In this document: positions 16,954 through 24,607 of the stretch, one piece after another
How the letters are laid out: every line of letters starts with the position of its first letter
Numbering within the stretch: the first letter of the stretch is position 1
Origin: Desulfobacula sp.
GTDB taxonomy: Bacteria; Desulfobacterota; Desulfobacteria; Desulfobacterales; Desulfobacteraceae
Assembly: GCF_014237455.1 (NCBI RefSeq)
Contig: NZ_JABZFL010000053.1
Coordinates: 1-54,686 of the forward strand
Length of the DNA stretch: 54,686 bases
Direction of reading: 5' to 3'
Notes under the pieces: generated by a model
What the model saw: only the letters and a program-made list of their open reading frames with translations
Database searches by the model: none
Told to the model about the DNA's origin: nothing
Made by a program: the position numbers and the translations under genes

Positions 16954-17828
16954 TGGAAAAAATACTGAAATTAGGAATTCCCAAGGGAAGCCTTCAGAAT
17001 GCAACAATAAATCTTTTTAAACGGTCCGGGTGGAAAATTAATATAGAAGGAAGAAGTTACTTCCCCGATATAAATGATGCGTCCATTGAATGCGCCATGT
17101 GCCGTGCCCAGGAGATGTCCATCAATGTTGAAAGTGGCGTTATCGATGCCGGATTGACAGGTCTTGACTGGATTGCAGAACATGAATCCGATGTCCATGT
17201 GGTGACCGATCTTATCTATTCAAAAGTCAGTGCCCGACCTGCAAGATGGGTGATTGCCGTTGCAAAGGATTCTCCCATAAAAACCCTTGAGGATCTTGCA
17301 GGCAAAACCATTTCCACTGAGCTTGTAAAATTTACAAAACGGTTTTTCAAAGACCGGAATATTGATGTAAACATAAAATTTTCCTGGGGTGCCACAGAGG
17401 CGAAGATTGTTTCAGGCCTTGCAGATGCCATTGTGGAGATCACGGAAACCGAGAGTACGATAAGGGCTCATAGCTTAAGGGTGATCCATGAAGTCATGGA
17501 AACCAACACGCAATTGATTGCAAATAAGACAGCCTGGAAAAGTCCTGCGAAAAGAGAGAAAATAGAACAGATCGCTATGTTGCTGCAAGGGGCACTCGTT
17601 GCTGAAAAGCTGGTGGGAATAAAAATGAATGTACCTGAAAATAAAATTGCAAAGGTTGTTGCTCTTCTACCAAGCCTGAATACACCTACCATTGCACCCT
17701 TGTATCAATCCGACTGGTTTGCCGTGGAAAGCATTATCGATACAGGGCTGGTCAGGGATTTGATTCCAAAGCTGCTCAAAGTTGGTGCAGAAGGCATTAT
17801 TGAATATCCGTTAAATAAGGTGCTTTAA
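16953..17828 (+). CDS. hisG: ATP phosphoribosyltransferase, long form
   Basis: 291 residues, the long hexameric form with a C-terminal ACT-like histidine-binding domain (about 212-290, GALVAEKLVGIKMNVPENK onward), so no HisZ is needed. It catalyses the first step of histidine synthesis, ATP + PRPP to phosphoribosyl-ATP. Signature features: LGIPKGSLQNATINLFKRSGW, DAGLTGLDWIAE, and the PRPP-binding ADAIVEITETESTIRAH. The ATG overlaps the hisI stop and the gene is followed immediately by the aminotransferase ATG, consistent with one operon. Feedback inhibition by histidine is expected from the C-terminal domain. Confidence 0.96.
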   Translation: MEKILKLGIPKGSLQNATINLFKRSGWKINIEGRSYFPDINDASIECAMCRAQEMSINVESGVIDAGLTGLDWIAEHESDVHVVTDLIYSKVSARPARWVIAVAKDSPIKTLEDLAGKTISTELVKFTKRFFKDRNIDVNIKFSWGATEAKIVSGLADAIVEITETESTIRAHSLRVIHEVMETNTQLIANKTAWKSPAKREKIEQIAMLLQGALVAEKLVGIKMNVPENKIAKVVALLPSLNTPTIAPLYQSDWFAVESIIDTGLVRDLIPKLLKVGAEGIIEYPLNKVL

Positions 17829-18986
17829 ATGAAACCCGCCGACAGATGTGAAAAAATAACGCCTTTTATCGTTATGGAGATTCTTGAAAAGATCCATAAA
17901 ATGGAGGCATCCGGTATTGATGTCATCCATATGGAGATCGGAGAGCCTGACTTTAATGTGCCCGAGTGTGTCAATAAGGTCGCCATTGAAGCTTTCTCCA
18001 AAAATGAGACACACTATACCCACAGCCTGGGGGATATTCGATTGAGGGAGGCCATCAGTGAGTACCATAAAACAACCTATAACACGACCATTGATCCCGG
18101 GCAGATCCTGGTGACGTCAGGTACTTCTCCGGCCATGCTGCTGTTGTTTTCCGCCTTGGTAAATCCTGGGGATGAGGTCATTGTTTCCGATCCGCATTAT
18201 GCCTGCTATGCTAATTTCATCAATTATGTTCAAGGGGTTCCGGTGACGGTGAAGGTCCTGGAAGAGGAAGGGTTTGTCTATACCCCGGAAGCGATAAAAG
18301 AGAAGATAACATCTAAAACAAAAGCGATTTTTATTAATTCTCCTTCTAATCCAACGGGAAATGTCATTCCAAAGAAAAGAATGCAGCAGATTGTGGATAT
18401 TGCAGAAGCCAACAACCTTTATGTGATTTCAGATGAAATTTATCACGGACTTGTCTATGAAGGAAAAGAACATTCAATCTTTGAATTTACAGATAAGGCC
18501 TTTGTGTTGAACGGTTTTTCAAAACTTTTTGCCATGACCGGCCTGCGTCTTGGATATCTAATAGCACCACCTGAATTTGTTCGGGCGTTACAGATCCTTC
18601 AGCAGAATTTTTTCATTTGTGCAAATTCCGTGGCCCAGCTTGCAGGCGCAGCAGCCTTAAAAGGTGCCCAGAAAGAGACCCGGGCCATGAAAGAGACGTA
18701 CAACAAGCGACGCATCTATGTCATTGAGAGATTAAAACAAATGGGGCTTGGGATTACCATTGAACCCACAGGTGCATTCTATGTGTTTGCCAATGCAAAA
18801 CACATCTCAACCGATTCATATGCCCTTGCCTTTGATATTTTGGAAAAAGCTCATGTCGGGGTCACCCCGGGGATTGATTTTGGGGAAAACGGGGAAGGGT
18901 ACTTACGATTTTCCTATGCAAATTCCATGGAGAATCTGAAAATTGGTTTAGACCGTATGGAAGGTTATTTAAAAAACTTGTCATGA
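17829..18986 (+). CDS. Class I PLP-dependent aminotransferase
   Basis: 385 residues, fold type I aminotransferase, AspC/AAT-I gamma-like. Motifs: MEIGEPDFNVPECV, THYTHSLGDIRLREAISEY, NSPSNPTGNVIP, DEIYHGLVYEG, and PLP-lysine K232 in NGFSKLFAMTGLRLGY. It starts directly after the hisG stop. Such enzymes transaminate aspartate, aromatic or branched amino acids; the position in a his operon raises the possibility of a histidinol-phosphate aminotransferase role, but the sequence looks more like the aspartate/alanine group than HisC. Confidence 0.88.
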   Translation: MKPADRCEKITPFIVMEILEKIHKMEASGIDVIHMEIGEPDFNVPECVNKVAIEAFSKNETHYTHSLGDIRLREAISEYHKTTYNTTIDPGQILVTSGTSPAMLLLFSALVNPGDEVIVSDPHYACYANFINYVQGVPVTVKVLEEEGFVYTPEAIKEKITSKTKAIFINSPSNPTGNVIPKKRMQQIVDIAEANNLYVISDEIYHGLVYEGKEHSIFEFTDKAFVLNGFSKLFAMTGLRLGYLIAPPEFVRALQILQQNFFICANSVAQLAGAAALKGAQKETRAMKETYNKRRIYVIERLKQMGLGITIEPTGAFYVFANAKHISTDSYALAFDILEKAHVGVTPGIDFGENGEGYLRFSYANSMENLKIGLDRMEGYLKNLS

Positions 18987-19576
18987 TGATTAAAACTGTC
19001 GAATTTGTTAAAAGTGCTGTTAAGCCATCTCAGTACCCGGAGTATGATTTTTCTGAAATCGCTTTTGCGGGCCGATCCAATGTAGGCAAATCCTCTTTGA
19101 TCAATACATTGATCCAGAGAAGAAATATGGTGAAAACAAGTTCAAAACCGGGATGTACCCAGCTCATCAATTTTTTTTTAGTTAATGAAATGCTTTCTTT
19201 TGTAGATCTTCCAGGTTATGGCTATGCTAAAGTATCAAAAAAAATCAGATCTCAATGGCAGCCAATGGTTAATTTGTATCTTTCCCAGCGCCAAAATCTT
19301 TTGGGTTTGGTTTTATTGATTGATATTCGAAGAGACCCTGGAAAAGAGGAATTTGATATGGTTGACTGGCTGGAATCTCATGAAATGCCGTATTTGGTAA
19401 TTTTAACAAAATCTGATAAACTGTCAAAAACAAAACAGCAGAAAAGACTTTTATCTATCTGCTCCCAAATGAACCGGGAAAAGGACAGCGTTATTCTTTT
19501 TTCTACCAAGACAAAAAGAGGAAGAGATACGGTTTTAGGGGAAATTGAGAATTTAATAGACTGGTATAATGAATAA
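18983..19576 (+). CDS. engB: Ribosome biogenesis GTPase EngB/YsxC
   Basis: 197-residue TRAFAC GTPase needed for 50S subunit maturation. G1 GRSNVGKSSLIN, G2 region KTSSKPGCTQLINFF, G3 DLPGYGYAKV, G4 TKSDK and G5 FSTKTKRG are all present. Length is typical of the family. The ATG overlaps the aminotransferase stop (ATGATGA), and the 3' end overlaps the era start by 8 nt, so it is translated within the operon. Confidence 0.95.
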   Translation: MMIKTVEFVKSAVKPSQYPEYDFSEIAFAGRSNVGKSSLINTLIQRRNMVKTSSKPGCTQLINFFLVNEMLSFVDLPGYGYAKVSKKIRSQWQPMVNLYLSQRQNLLGLVLLIDIRRDPGKEEFDMVDWLESHEMPYLVILTKSDKLSKTKQQKRLLSICSQMNREKDSVILFSTKTKRGRDTVLGEIENLIDWYNE

Positions 19577-20465
19577 GAAAAAAGAAAATAATATCCGATC
19601 AGGATTTGTGGGAATCATCGGCGCCCCCAATGCAGGCAAATCCACCTTGCTCAACCAGGTGCTGGGTCAGAAAATTTCCATTACATCCAAAAAACCTCAG
19701 ACAACCCGGGATAGAATTCTTGGTATTGTGAACAGGCCGTCATCCCAGATTATTTTTGTTGATACACCCGGGATCCATAAAAGTACAACCCTGTTGAACA
19801 AGAGAATTGTTGGTCAGGCCATACTGGCTTTAGAAGATGTAGATGTGATCTTGTTTATGGTGGATGTAGCCGCTAGAAATTATTCAGCAGAGAAATTGAT
19901 CATATCGCAATTAAAAAAAATATCTAAAACAGTTTTCCTTGCGCTGAATAAAATTGATCTGGTTAAAAAGGCACAGATTTATACGCTTGTTGAAGAATTT
20001 CAAAAATTGCATGATTTTAAGGCAATCGTTCCGGTTTCGGCTAAAAAGGATATTCAGGTAAAAAATCTTCTCGAAGAAATCGAACAATCTTTAGCCGAAG
20101 GTCCCAGGCTGTTTCCTGAAGAAACATTTACGGATGTGTCTGAAAAATTTATGGTCAAAGAGATAATAAGGGAAAAAGTATTTCGGTTAACAGGGATGGA
20201 GATCCCTTATTCAAGCGCGGTGACTGTGGATTCCTTTGAAGTGGAAAAGAAGTTGATCGTCATCCATGCCAGCATTCATGTCATCAGGGATTCTCAAAAG
20301 GGTATCATCATCGGAAAGAAAGGTTCCATGTTATCAAAAATAGGGACCAAGGCAAGAAAAGACATTGAACAAATGACCGGCCAGAAAGTGCTGTTAAAGC
20401 TGTTTGTAAAAGTGACGAAAAACTGGGTCGACAATGGAAGAATGTTGAACGAATTCGGTTACTAA
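19569..20465 (+). CDS. era: GTPase Era
   Basis: 298 residues: N-terminal GTPase (G1 GAPNAGKSTLLN, G2 TTRD, G3 DTPGIH, G4 NKIDLV) and a C-terminal KH domain (about 210-298, HVIRDSQKGIIIGKKGSMLSKIG, ending in FVKVTKNWVDNGRMLNEFGY in two pieces). Era binds the 3' end of 16S rRNA during 30S assembly. It overlaps engB by 8 nt and is followed 4 nt later by the HNH gene. Confidence 0.97.
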   Translation: MNKKKENNIRSGFVGIIGAPNAGKSTLLNQVLGQKISITSKKPQTTRDRILGIVNRPSSQIIFVDTPGIHKSTTLLNKRIVGQAILALEDVDVILFMVDVAARNYSAEKLIISQLKKISKTVFLALNKIDLVKKAQIYTLVEEFQKLHDFKAIVPVSAKKDIQVKNLLEEIEQSLAEGPRLFPEETFTDVSEKFMVKEIIREKVFRLTGMEIPYSSAVTVDSFEVEKKLIVIHASIHVIRDSQKGIIIGKKGSMLSKIGTKARKDIEQMTGQKVLLKLFVKVTKNWVDNGRMLNEFGY

Positions 20466-20469
20466 ATCC

Positions 20470-20763
20470 ATGGATCAGTTTTTTACTTTCGCAGACGAAG
20501 CATTCTTGAAAAAAGAACGGGACAAGGCGAGAAAACTGCGATCCAGTCAATGGTGGAAGCGAAAACGCGCGTTGGGAATCTGTCATTATTGTAAAAATAA
20601 TTTTTTACCCAAAGAACTTACCATGGATCATGTCATTCCCCTGGCCAGGGGAGGCAAGTCGGAAAAGTTTAATCTTGTGACATGCTGTAAAGATTGTAAT
20701 ACGAAAAAAAAGCAGCTTATCCCTTCGGAATGGGAAGGATATATGACGTCCATAAAAAAATAA
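20470..20763 (+). CDS. HNH endonuclease-domain protein
   Basis: 97 residues, basic. HNH fold with two CxxC zinc knuckles: CHYCKNNF and CCKDCN flanking the catalytic block LTMDHVIPLARGGKSEKFNL. Proteins of this size are often annotated simply as HNH nucleases; some act in phage packaging or restriction, but this copy is embedded 4 nt after era at the end of a housekeeping operon, which suggests a cellular role, perhaps in RNA or DNA processing (speculative). It ends in a strong terminator that begins within its stop codon. Confidence 0.88.
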   Translation: MDQFFTFADEAFLKKERDKARKLRSSQWWKRKRALGICHYCKNNFLPKELTMDHVIPLARGGKSEKFNLVTCCKDCNTKKKQLIPSEWEGYMTSIKK

Positions 20764-20801
20764 ACAGCGAGGAAGCATTTTCTTGTCCGCTGTTTATTTT
20801 T
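20761..20801 (+). terminator. Rho-independent terminator of the his-era-HNH operon
   Basis: 9-bp stem TAAACAGCG/CGCTGTTTA with an 18-nt loop followed by TTTTT. The stem starts at the HNH stop codon. Confidence 0.8.
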
Positions 20802-20802
20802 G

Positions 20803-20826
20803 AAGCTTAAGATAAGCTTATTTTTT
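20803..20826 (+). terminator. Second, back-up terminator hairpin
   Basis: AAGCTTA/TAAGCTT arms with a 3-nt loop followed by ATTTTTT on the plus strand, directly after the first terminator and overlapping the stop of the convergent gene. Confidence 0.55.
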
Positions 20827-21576
20827 ATTGCAAAGCCTGTGAATGGTTTGTGCGTGCCATTCTCCCCGACCGGAGAAGGTCGGCTGGCCCAGTTCAATCA
20901 AGCGGCTGGCAACCTGATCAAATGTCGCGCCATCGGCTCTCATACTGTGGATGATATCCATGACAGTTTTACGGTTGAGAAGTTTTGGATCAGTTGAAGC
21001 AGTTTCTTCGATCTTTTTTGCTACGACTTTTTTCCTTTTTCGAATAATCGATTTTTTAGGTTCAATATTCTCAACAGGTGTTTCAACAGGTGTTTCAACA
21101 GGTGTGGTGATGTCAGGTTTCGGTTTTTGGGAGGTTACATAATGGTGTTCAAAAGTTTTTTTATTAGAGACGCTGTTTTTTTGATATATTAGTTTTTTTA
21201 CGGGAGCGATATTCAGATGATCTACAATCCTTTCAATGGCGATAGCCTGGCGTTCCAGCATGTCTACAGTTCTTTCCTGAGTATTTATCAGGTCATCCTG
21301 ATTTTTTATCAGAATTTCAAAGTGGCTGCTTAAGTTTTCAATGGCTTCTGCTAATATGGATGTTGTTGAAGTATCCTCCACTGGGAGCTGATTTCCAGCC
21401 TGATGTGGAGCAGAGGGTTTTTTCATGTGCTGGTTTCTGGTATTCTGGTATCCACCATAAGAAGGGAATCTGGGGAGACTGGTGTAATGATAGGAATTAT
21501 CATAGTTTTTACGTGTTTTTGGTGTTCGTTGTTTTTCGGTCTGGCCATTACGGAGACTTTGTAAAAAATCATTCAT
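20818..21576 (-). CDS. Unknown protein with coiled coil and recombinase-like C-terminal helices
   Basis: 252 residues, no named family recognised. Layout: basic, Tyr/Asn-rich disordered N-terminus (1-65); a helical segment 70-120 (ILAEAIENLSSHFEILIKNQ, then DLINTQERTVDMLERQAIAI) likely to form a coiled coil; a linker with a PVET/PVET/PVEN repeat and a Lys/Arg stretch IIRKRKKVVAKK; and a C-terminal 45 residues (MDIIHSMRADGATFDQVASR, then LIELGQPTFSGRGEWHAQTI). The last part has the spacing of the 'recombinase' helix-turn-helix of large serine recombinases (G-x-T/S-x4-A-x2-L ... G-x-W-x3-T-I). It has no catalytic domain, so I read it as a DNA-binding or structural protein. It converges on the HNH gene. 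Confidence 0.7.
   Translation of the reverse strand: MNDFLQSLRNGQTEKQRTPKTRKNYDNSYHYTSLPRFPSYGGYQNTRNQHMKKPSAPHQAGNQLPVEDTSTTSILAEAIENLSSHFEILIKNQDDLINTQERTVDMLERQAIAIERIVDHLNIAPVKKLIYQKNSVSNKKTFEHHYVTSQKPKPDITTPVETPVETPVENIEPKKSIIRKRKKVVAKKIEETASTDPKLLNRKTVMDIIHSMRADGATFDQVASRLIELGQPTFSGRGEWHAQTIHRLCNKK
21071..21106. repeat. Three 12-bp tandem repeats inside the unknown gene
   Basis: Three direct copies of TCAACAGGTGTT (last copy ends in G), encoding the PVET/PVET/PVEN linker on the minus strand. In-frame unit length, so copy-number change would keep the reading frame. Confidence 0.85.
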
Positions 21577-21806
21577 TTGGTTTGTATCCTCCTCGAACTA
21601 TATTAAAATGCCAAAAATGGTAACACCAAATCCGGCTAAAACTGATCAAATCTTTCAACCTATTAATTTTTAAAGAAGGTTCAAAATTTCTTTAATGTCA
21701 GCATAATATTACTGTCAAATTTATCCTTTTTTTCCAGACTTTTGTCAAGCTTTTTTTACGATTTTTCAAATGGCGATAACGATGCGCCTTTTCGCTGTTT
21801 AATTGT
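21577..21806. other. Intergenic stretch between the unknown gene and queF promoter
   Basis: AT-rich spacer between divergent genes with no gene-like open frame. It should hold the minus-strand promoter of the 20818-21576 gene, but I see no confident -35/-10 pair. I looked for a preQ1 riboswitch here and found none. Confidence 0.4.
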
Positions 21807-21859
21807 TTGAAACATAATTTTTTTTATGATAAAATTTATTATTTATTAAATTTTATCAT
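21807..21859 (+). promoter_or_regulatory. queF promoter with overlapping 13-bp inverted repeat
   Basis: TTGAAA (21807-21812), 17-bp spacer, TAAAAT (21830-21835). A perfect 13-bp inverted repeat (ATGATAAAATTTA at 21826-21838 and TAAATTTTATCAT at 21847-21859, 8-nt spacer) covers the -10 and the expected start of transcription. It could be a repressor operator or, as RNA, a 5' hairpin just before the Shine-Dalgarno AAGGA. Confidence 0.55.
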
Positions 21860-21878
21860 TTGTAAGGACAATTGAAAT

Positions 21879-22283
21879 ATGATTGAAAATAAAACGTATA
21901 AGACCAATTACCGAATCGAAAATCCAAGCATTGTAAAAACTGATTTTTTGCAACCGATAGAATACGCATATAAATCCAAACGAAGTATTGATATCATCAT
22001 AAAGCAGCCTGAATATACGTCGGTATGTCCAATGACAGGGCTGCCGGATAATGGTTGCATCACGATAAAGTATCAACCTGATGAGACCATTGTTGAACTG
22101 AAGTCGTTAAAATATTATTTGTTACAATTTAGAAATGTCGGCATGTTTTATGAACATGTGGTCAACAAGATCCTTGATGATCTGGTTCAGGTTTTAAAAC
22201 CTTTGAGAATGGAAGTCACCGGTGAGTTTACACCCAGAGGAGGAATCAGCTCCATAGCAACGGCCGCCTATAAAAAAGAATAA
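21879..22283 (+). CDS. queF: NADPH-dependent 7-cyano-7-deazaguanine (preQ0) reductase
   Basis: 134 residues, the short unimodular QueF of the tunnelling fold. It reduces preQ0 to preQ1 in queuosine tRNA modification. The thioimide-forming cysteine is C50 in [10 protein letters not shown] (with D57), and the QueF motif region is [14 protein letters not shown]; the C-terminus [11 protein letters not shown] is also diagnostic. It is alone on its strand. Two dihydrouridine synthase genes nearby make the neighbourhood rich in tRNA modification. Confidence 0.95.
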   Translation: MIENKTYKTNYRIENPSIVKTDFLQPIEYAYKSKRSIDIIIKQPEYTSVCPMTGLPDNGCITIKYQPDETIVELKSLKYYLLQFRNVGMFYEHVVNKILDDLVQVLKPLRMEVTGEFTPRGGISSIATAAYKKE

Positions 22284-22287
22284 AAGC

Positions 22288-23253
22288 CTATGCCATACTG
22301 GTTTCAAATTCTTTAATGAGGGCCAGCACTTGATTATTTGAATTGATGCGGGATATATTTTTTCTGAAAGCAGAACTTCCAGGCATTCCTTTTACAAACC
22401 ATGAAAGCCTGCCGCGAAGCATTTTGCAGGCAGGTTTTTCTCCAAAATAGTCCACATACATCTCGGTCAACCGCTCCATTGTTCTGAATATATCGTAATT
22501 CGAAGGGGTTTTATAAGATCCGGTAGAAAGAAAATTATCAATCTGGGACAGAATAAATGGATTTTTCATGGCAGCGCGTCCAACCATGACAGCATCACAA
22601 CCGGTCTGTGCGATCATTTTTTGGGCATCTTCAACAGTGTTAATGTCACCATTGCCAATAACAGGAATAGACAATTGCTGCTTTAATTCTTTAATTAAGT
22701 CCCAGTTCGCCTTGCCTTTAAATCCCTGATTTGCGGTTCTGGGATGCATGACGATGGCATCCACGCCTGAGTTCTGTGCGATTTGTGCGATTTTAAATGC
22801 CTGTTGTCCTGAAAAATCCCAGCCAGATCGTAATTTTATGGTCAGCGGCAGATCAATTGCCTTTCGGACGGCGGTTAAGATTCTTTCGCTTAGTTCGGCT
22901 TCTTTCATCAATGCAACCCCGGCCCCCTGTTTTACGACCTTTTTCACACTGCATCCAAAGTTAATATCGATAATACTGGCAACTTTCAGGTCCTGTATAA
23001 CTTTTGCACCTTTTGCCATGGAATCGGGATCAGAACCGAACAATTGGACAGACAGGGGCTGTTCTTCTTTTTTAGAAGATAAAAGAGCCAGGGTTTTTTC
23101 AGAATTATAAAAAATCCCTTTGGCGCTGACCATTTCGGAACAGACAACAGCACAACCGCATTCTTTCACAAGAAGTCGGAATGGCAGGTTGGTAATTCCT
23201 GCAAGGGGAGCTAAAAAGGTTTTTCCGTTTATAAAAAGGTTTTTAATTTTCAT
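22288..23253 (-). CDS. dusB: tRNA-dihydrouridine synthase, DusB-like
   Basis: 321 residues, FMN TIM-barrel plus C-terminal helical domain. Motifs: LAPLAGITNLPFRLL, VQLFGSDPDSM, DINFGCSVKKVVKQGAGVALM (catalytic Cys region), IKLRSGWDFSG, VMHPRTANQGFKGKANW and IPVIGNGDI plus MVGRAAMKNPFI. It reduces uridine in the tRNA D-loop. The canonical NxGCP motif reads NFGCSVKK here, keeping the catalytic Cys. The start overlaps the DUF1848 stop (ATGA), so it is translationally coupled. Assignment to DusB rather than another Dus class is by resemblance only. Confidence 0.9.
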   Translation of the reverse strand: MKIKNLFINGKTFLAPLAGITNLPFRLLVKECGCAVVCSEMVSAKGIFYNSEKTLALLSSKKEEQPLSVQLFGSDPDSMAKGAKVIQDLKVASIIDINFGCSVKKVVKQGAGVALMKEAELSERILTAVRKAIDLPLTIKLRSGWDFSGQQAFKIAQIAQNSGVDAIVMHPRTANQGFKGKANWDLIKELKQQLSIPVIGNGDINTVEDAQKMIAQTGCDAVMVGRAAMKNPFILSQIDNFLSTGSYKTPSNYDIFRTMERLTEMYVDYFGEKPACKMLRGRLSWFVKGMPGSSAFRKNISRINSNNQVLALIKEFETSMA

Positions 23254-24170
23254 TGAATTTTAGTTTTTTTAATGAAGGTATCAATTTTAGGGTTTGCATA
23301 GCAATAAAGACAATTATGGAAACATGGATGTTCTTCATACGATCCGATATCAATGGATTTAGTGCAGTTACACCCCTGTTTTGAGCGTTGGCCGTAGTCT
23401 CTTTTGATTTCAGGGTGACCCTTAAAGAGTGTTTTTAACAAATTGCCGTCTACGCATGAATTTTGACGAATCCTTGTGTCGGTATCAAGATTTGCGAACA
23501 ATTCTTTTTCGCAGCACAGAGAAAGCGTTATGCCGGTTGCTGCCAAATGTTTTTCCATTCGATGAATCACGGCTGTTTTTTTATCCATTGACGGATCAGT
23601 AAAAAAAACAGATCGATGATTTTTTTGACATAAAAATTTAAGCCTTCTCCGGATCTTGGTGTAATTGTCAAAAAAACTTGTGACACATTTTTTAATTCCA
23701 AGTTTTGAGGCTTGTCCTGCAATTATGGAAAAATCCGAAAGATTGTTTTTTGCCGATCCGTTGTCACCTGTTTCGTAAAAACAAATGGGGTCAAATCGCC
23801 AGGATATTTTTTCAGGCCCAAAGAGGGAGGCAAGTTCGTTTAATTGTTCAAGTCTTTTCCTTAAGGGTGGCAGATTAGGCTCAAGTAGAGAGGACTCAGA
23901 GTTTATTGTAAAATTGAAATAGAGATTGAAGCCAAGTTCATTCAGTTTTTCACCTGCTTTAGCTTTGATAAATGCATCATAGTTTTTTGACCAGAATACA
24001 ATTGAATGAATTGAATCCCTGGATACTTCGACTTTTTTAATGGTTTTGTTATACGGGTTTATTACATTGAAAAACCCGAGTTTGATACGGTCCATGAACC
24101 AGTCCAGGTAGAAGGCGGGAATATCCGTTCTTCTTGAGGCAGATAAGATCTTATCCGGATTCCGGTTCAT
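23250..24170 (-). CDS. DUF1848 family protein with C-terminal Fe-S-type cysteine cluster
   Basis: 306 residues of the DUF1848 family: start ILSASRRTDIPAFYLDWFM, HSIVFWSKNYDAFI, the middle WRFDPICFYE block, and a C-terminal cluster CNCTKSIDIGSYEEHPCFHN ending CLYCYANP. The CLYCYA element resembles radical-SAM and photoproduct-lyase cysteine motifs, but lies at the C-terminus. The family is unassigned biochemically; a redox or radical role on nucleic acid is speculation. It overlaps the upstream gene by 20 nt and dusB by 4 nt, forming a three-gene operon that links it to tRNA modification by context. Confidence 0.85.
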   Translation of the reverse strand: MNRNPDKILSASRRTDIPAFYLDWFMDRIKLGFFNVINPYNKTIKKVEVSRDSIHSIVFWSKNYDAFIKAKAGEKLNELGFNLYFNFTINSESSLLEPNLPPLRKRLEQLNELASLFGPEKISWRFDPICFYETGDNGSAKNNLSDFSIIAGQASKLGIKKCVTSFFDNYTKIRRRLKFLCQKNHRSVFFTDPSMDKKTAVIHRMEKHLAATGITLSLCCEKELFANLDTDTRIRQNSCVDGNLLKTLFKGHPEIKRDYGQRSKQGCNCTKSIDIGSYEEHPCFHNCLYCYANPKIDTFIKKTKIQ

Positions 24171-24522
24171 GATTCTTTTTTAAGTCGGAAAAAGAGATGA
24201 TCTTGGCGTGTTCCTTTTTTTCGGAGCCAATATTTTTTTTGGTTTTCTGATCGGAAGGAATGTCTGGCTTTGATAACGGCAGATCTTCAACAGGGCTTTC
24301 AACCTTTTCTATTTTCATTTTTTTGCCACTCATATGAAATTCCTGGCCATTAATATAGTCATCTTTTAAAGTCCATGTGACAATCTGTAAAGGGATTTGG
24401 AGCATTAGCAGTTTGATATGATACCAGTCTTTTTTTGCATCCGGCAGGATACCTTCCACCCTTGCAAAAGAGATGGGTGTATCTTCAAGATATATTAAGA
24501 CAACTTCATTAACAGCGGCCAT
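24151..24522 (-). CDS. Small conserved-type protein of unknown function
   Basis: 123 residues. N-terminal 70 residues are beta-rich (NEVVLIYLEDTPISFARVEG, then HIKLLMLQIPLQIVTWTLKD); the C-terminal half is charged and probably disordered with many Lys, Glu and Ser. No family recognised. I chose the ATG at 24522, with GAGGGGG just upstream, over an upstream TTG. It is the first gene of the operon with the DUF1848 protein and dusB, overlapping the former by 20 nt. Confidence 0.65.
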   Translation of the reverse strand: MAAVNEVVLIYLEDTPISFARVEGILPDAKKDWYHIKLLMLQIPLQIVTWTLKDDYINGQEFHMSGKKMKIEKVESPVEDLPLSKPDIPSDQKTKKNIGSEKKEHAKIISFSDLKKNHEPESG

Positions 24523-24607
24523 AGCCCCCTCATCCGTTTTTATTTTTCTTGTCAATTGGCTTCATATAACATAATCTTTTCATTACTACAAAGAATGGAA
24601 TGAAAAG

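Noticed and set aside
21660-21878. preQ1 riboswitch before queF
   Set aside because: No aptamer-like stem plus A-rich tail seen; the dyad here looks like an operator or simple hairpin.
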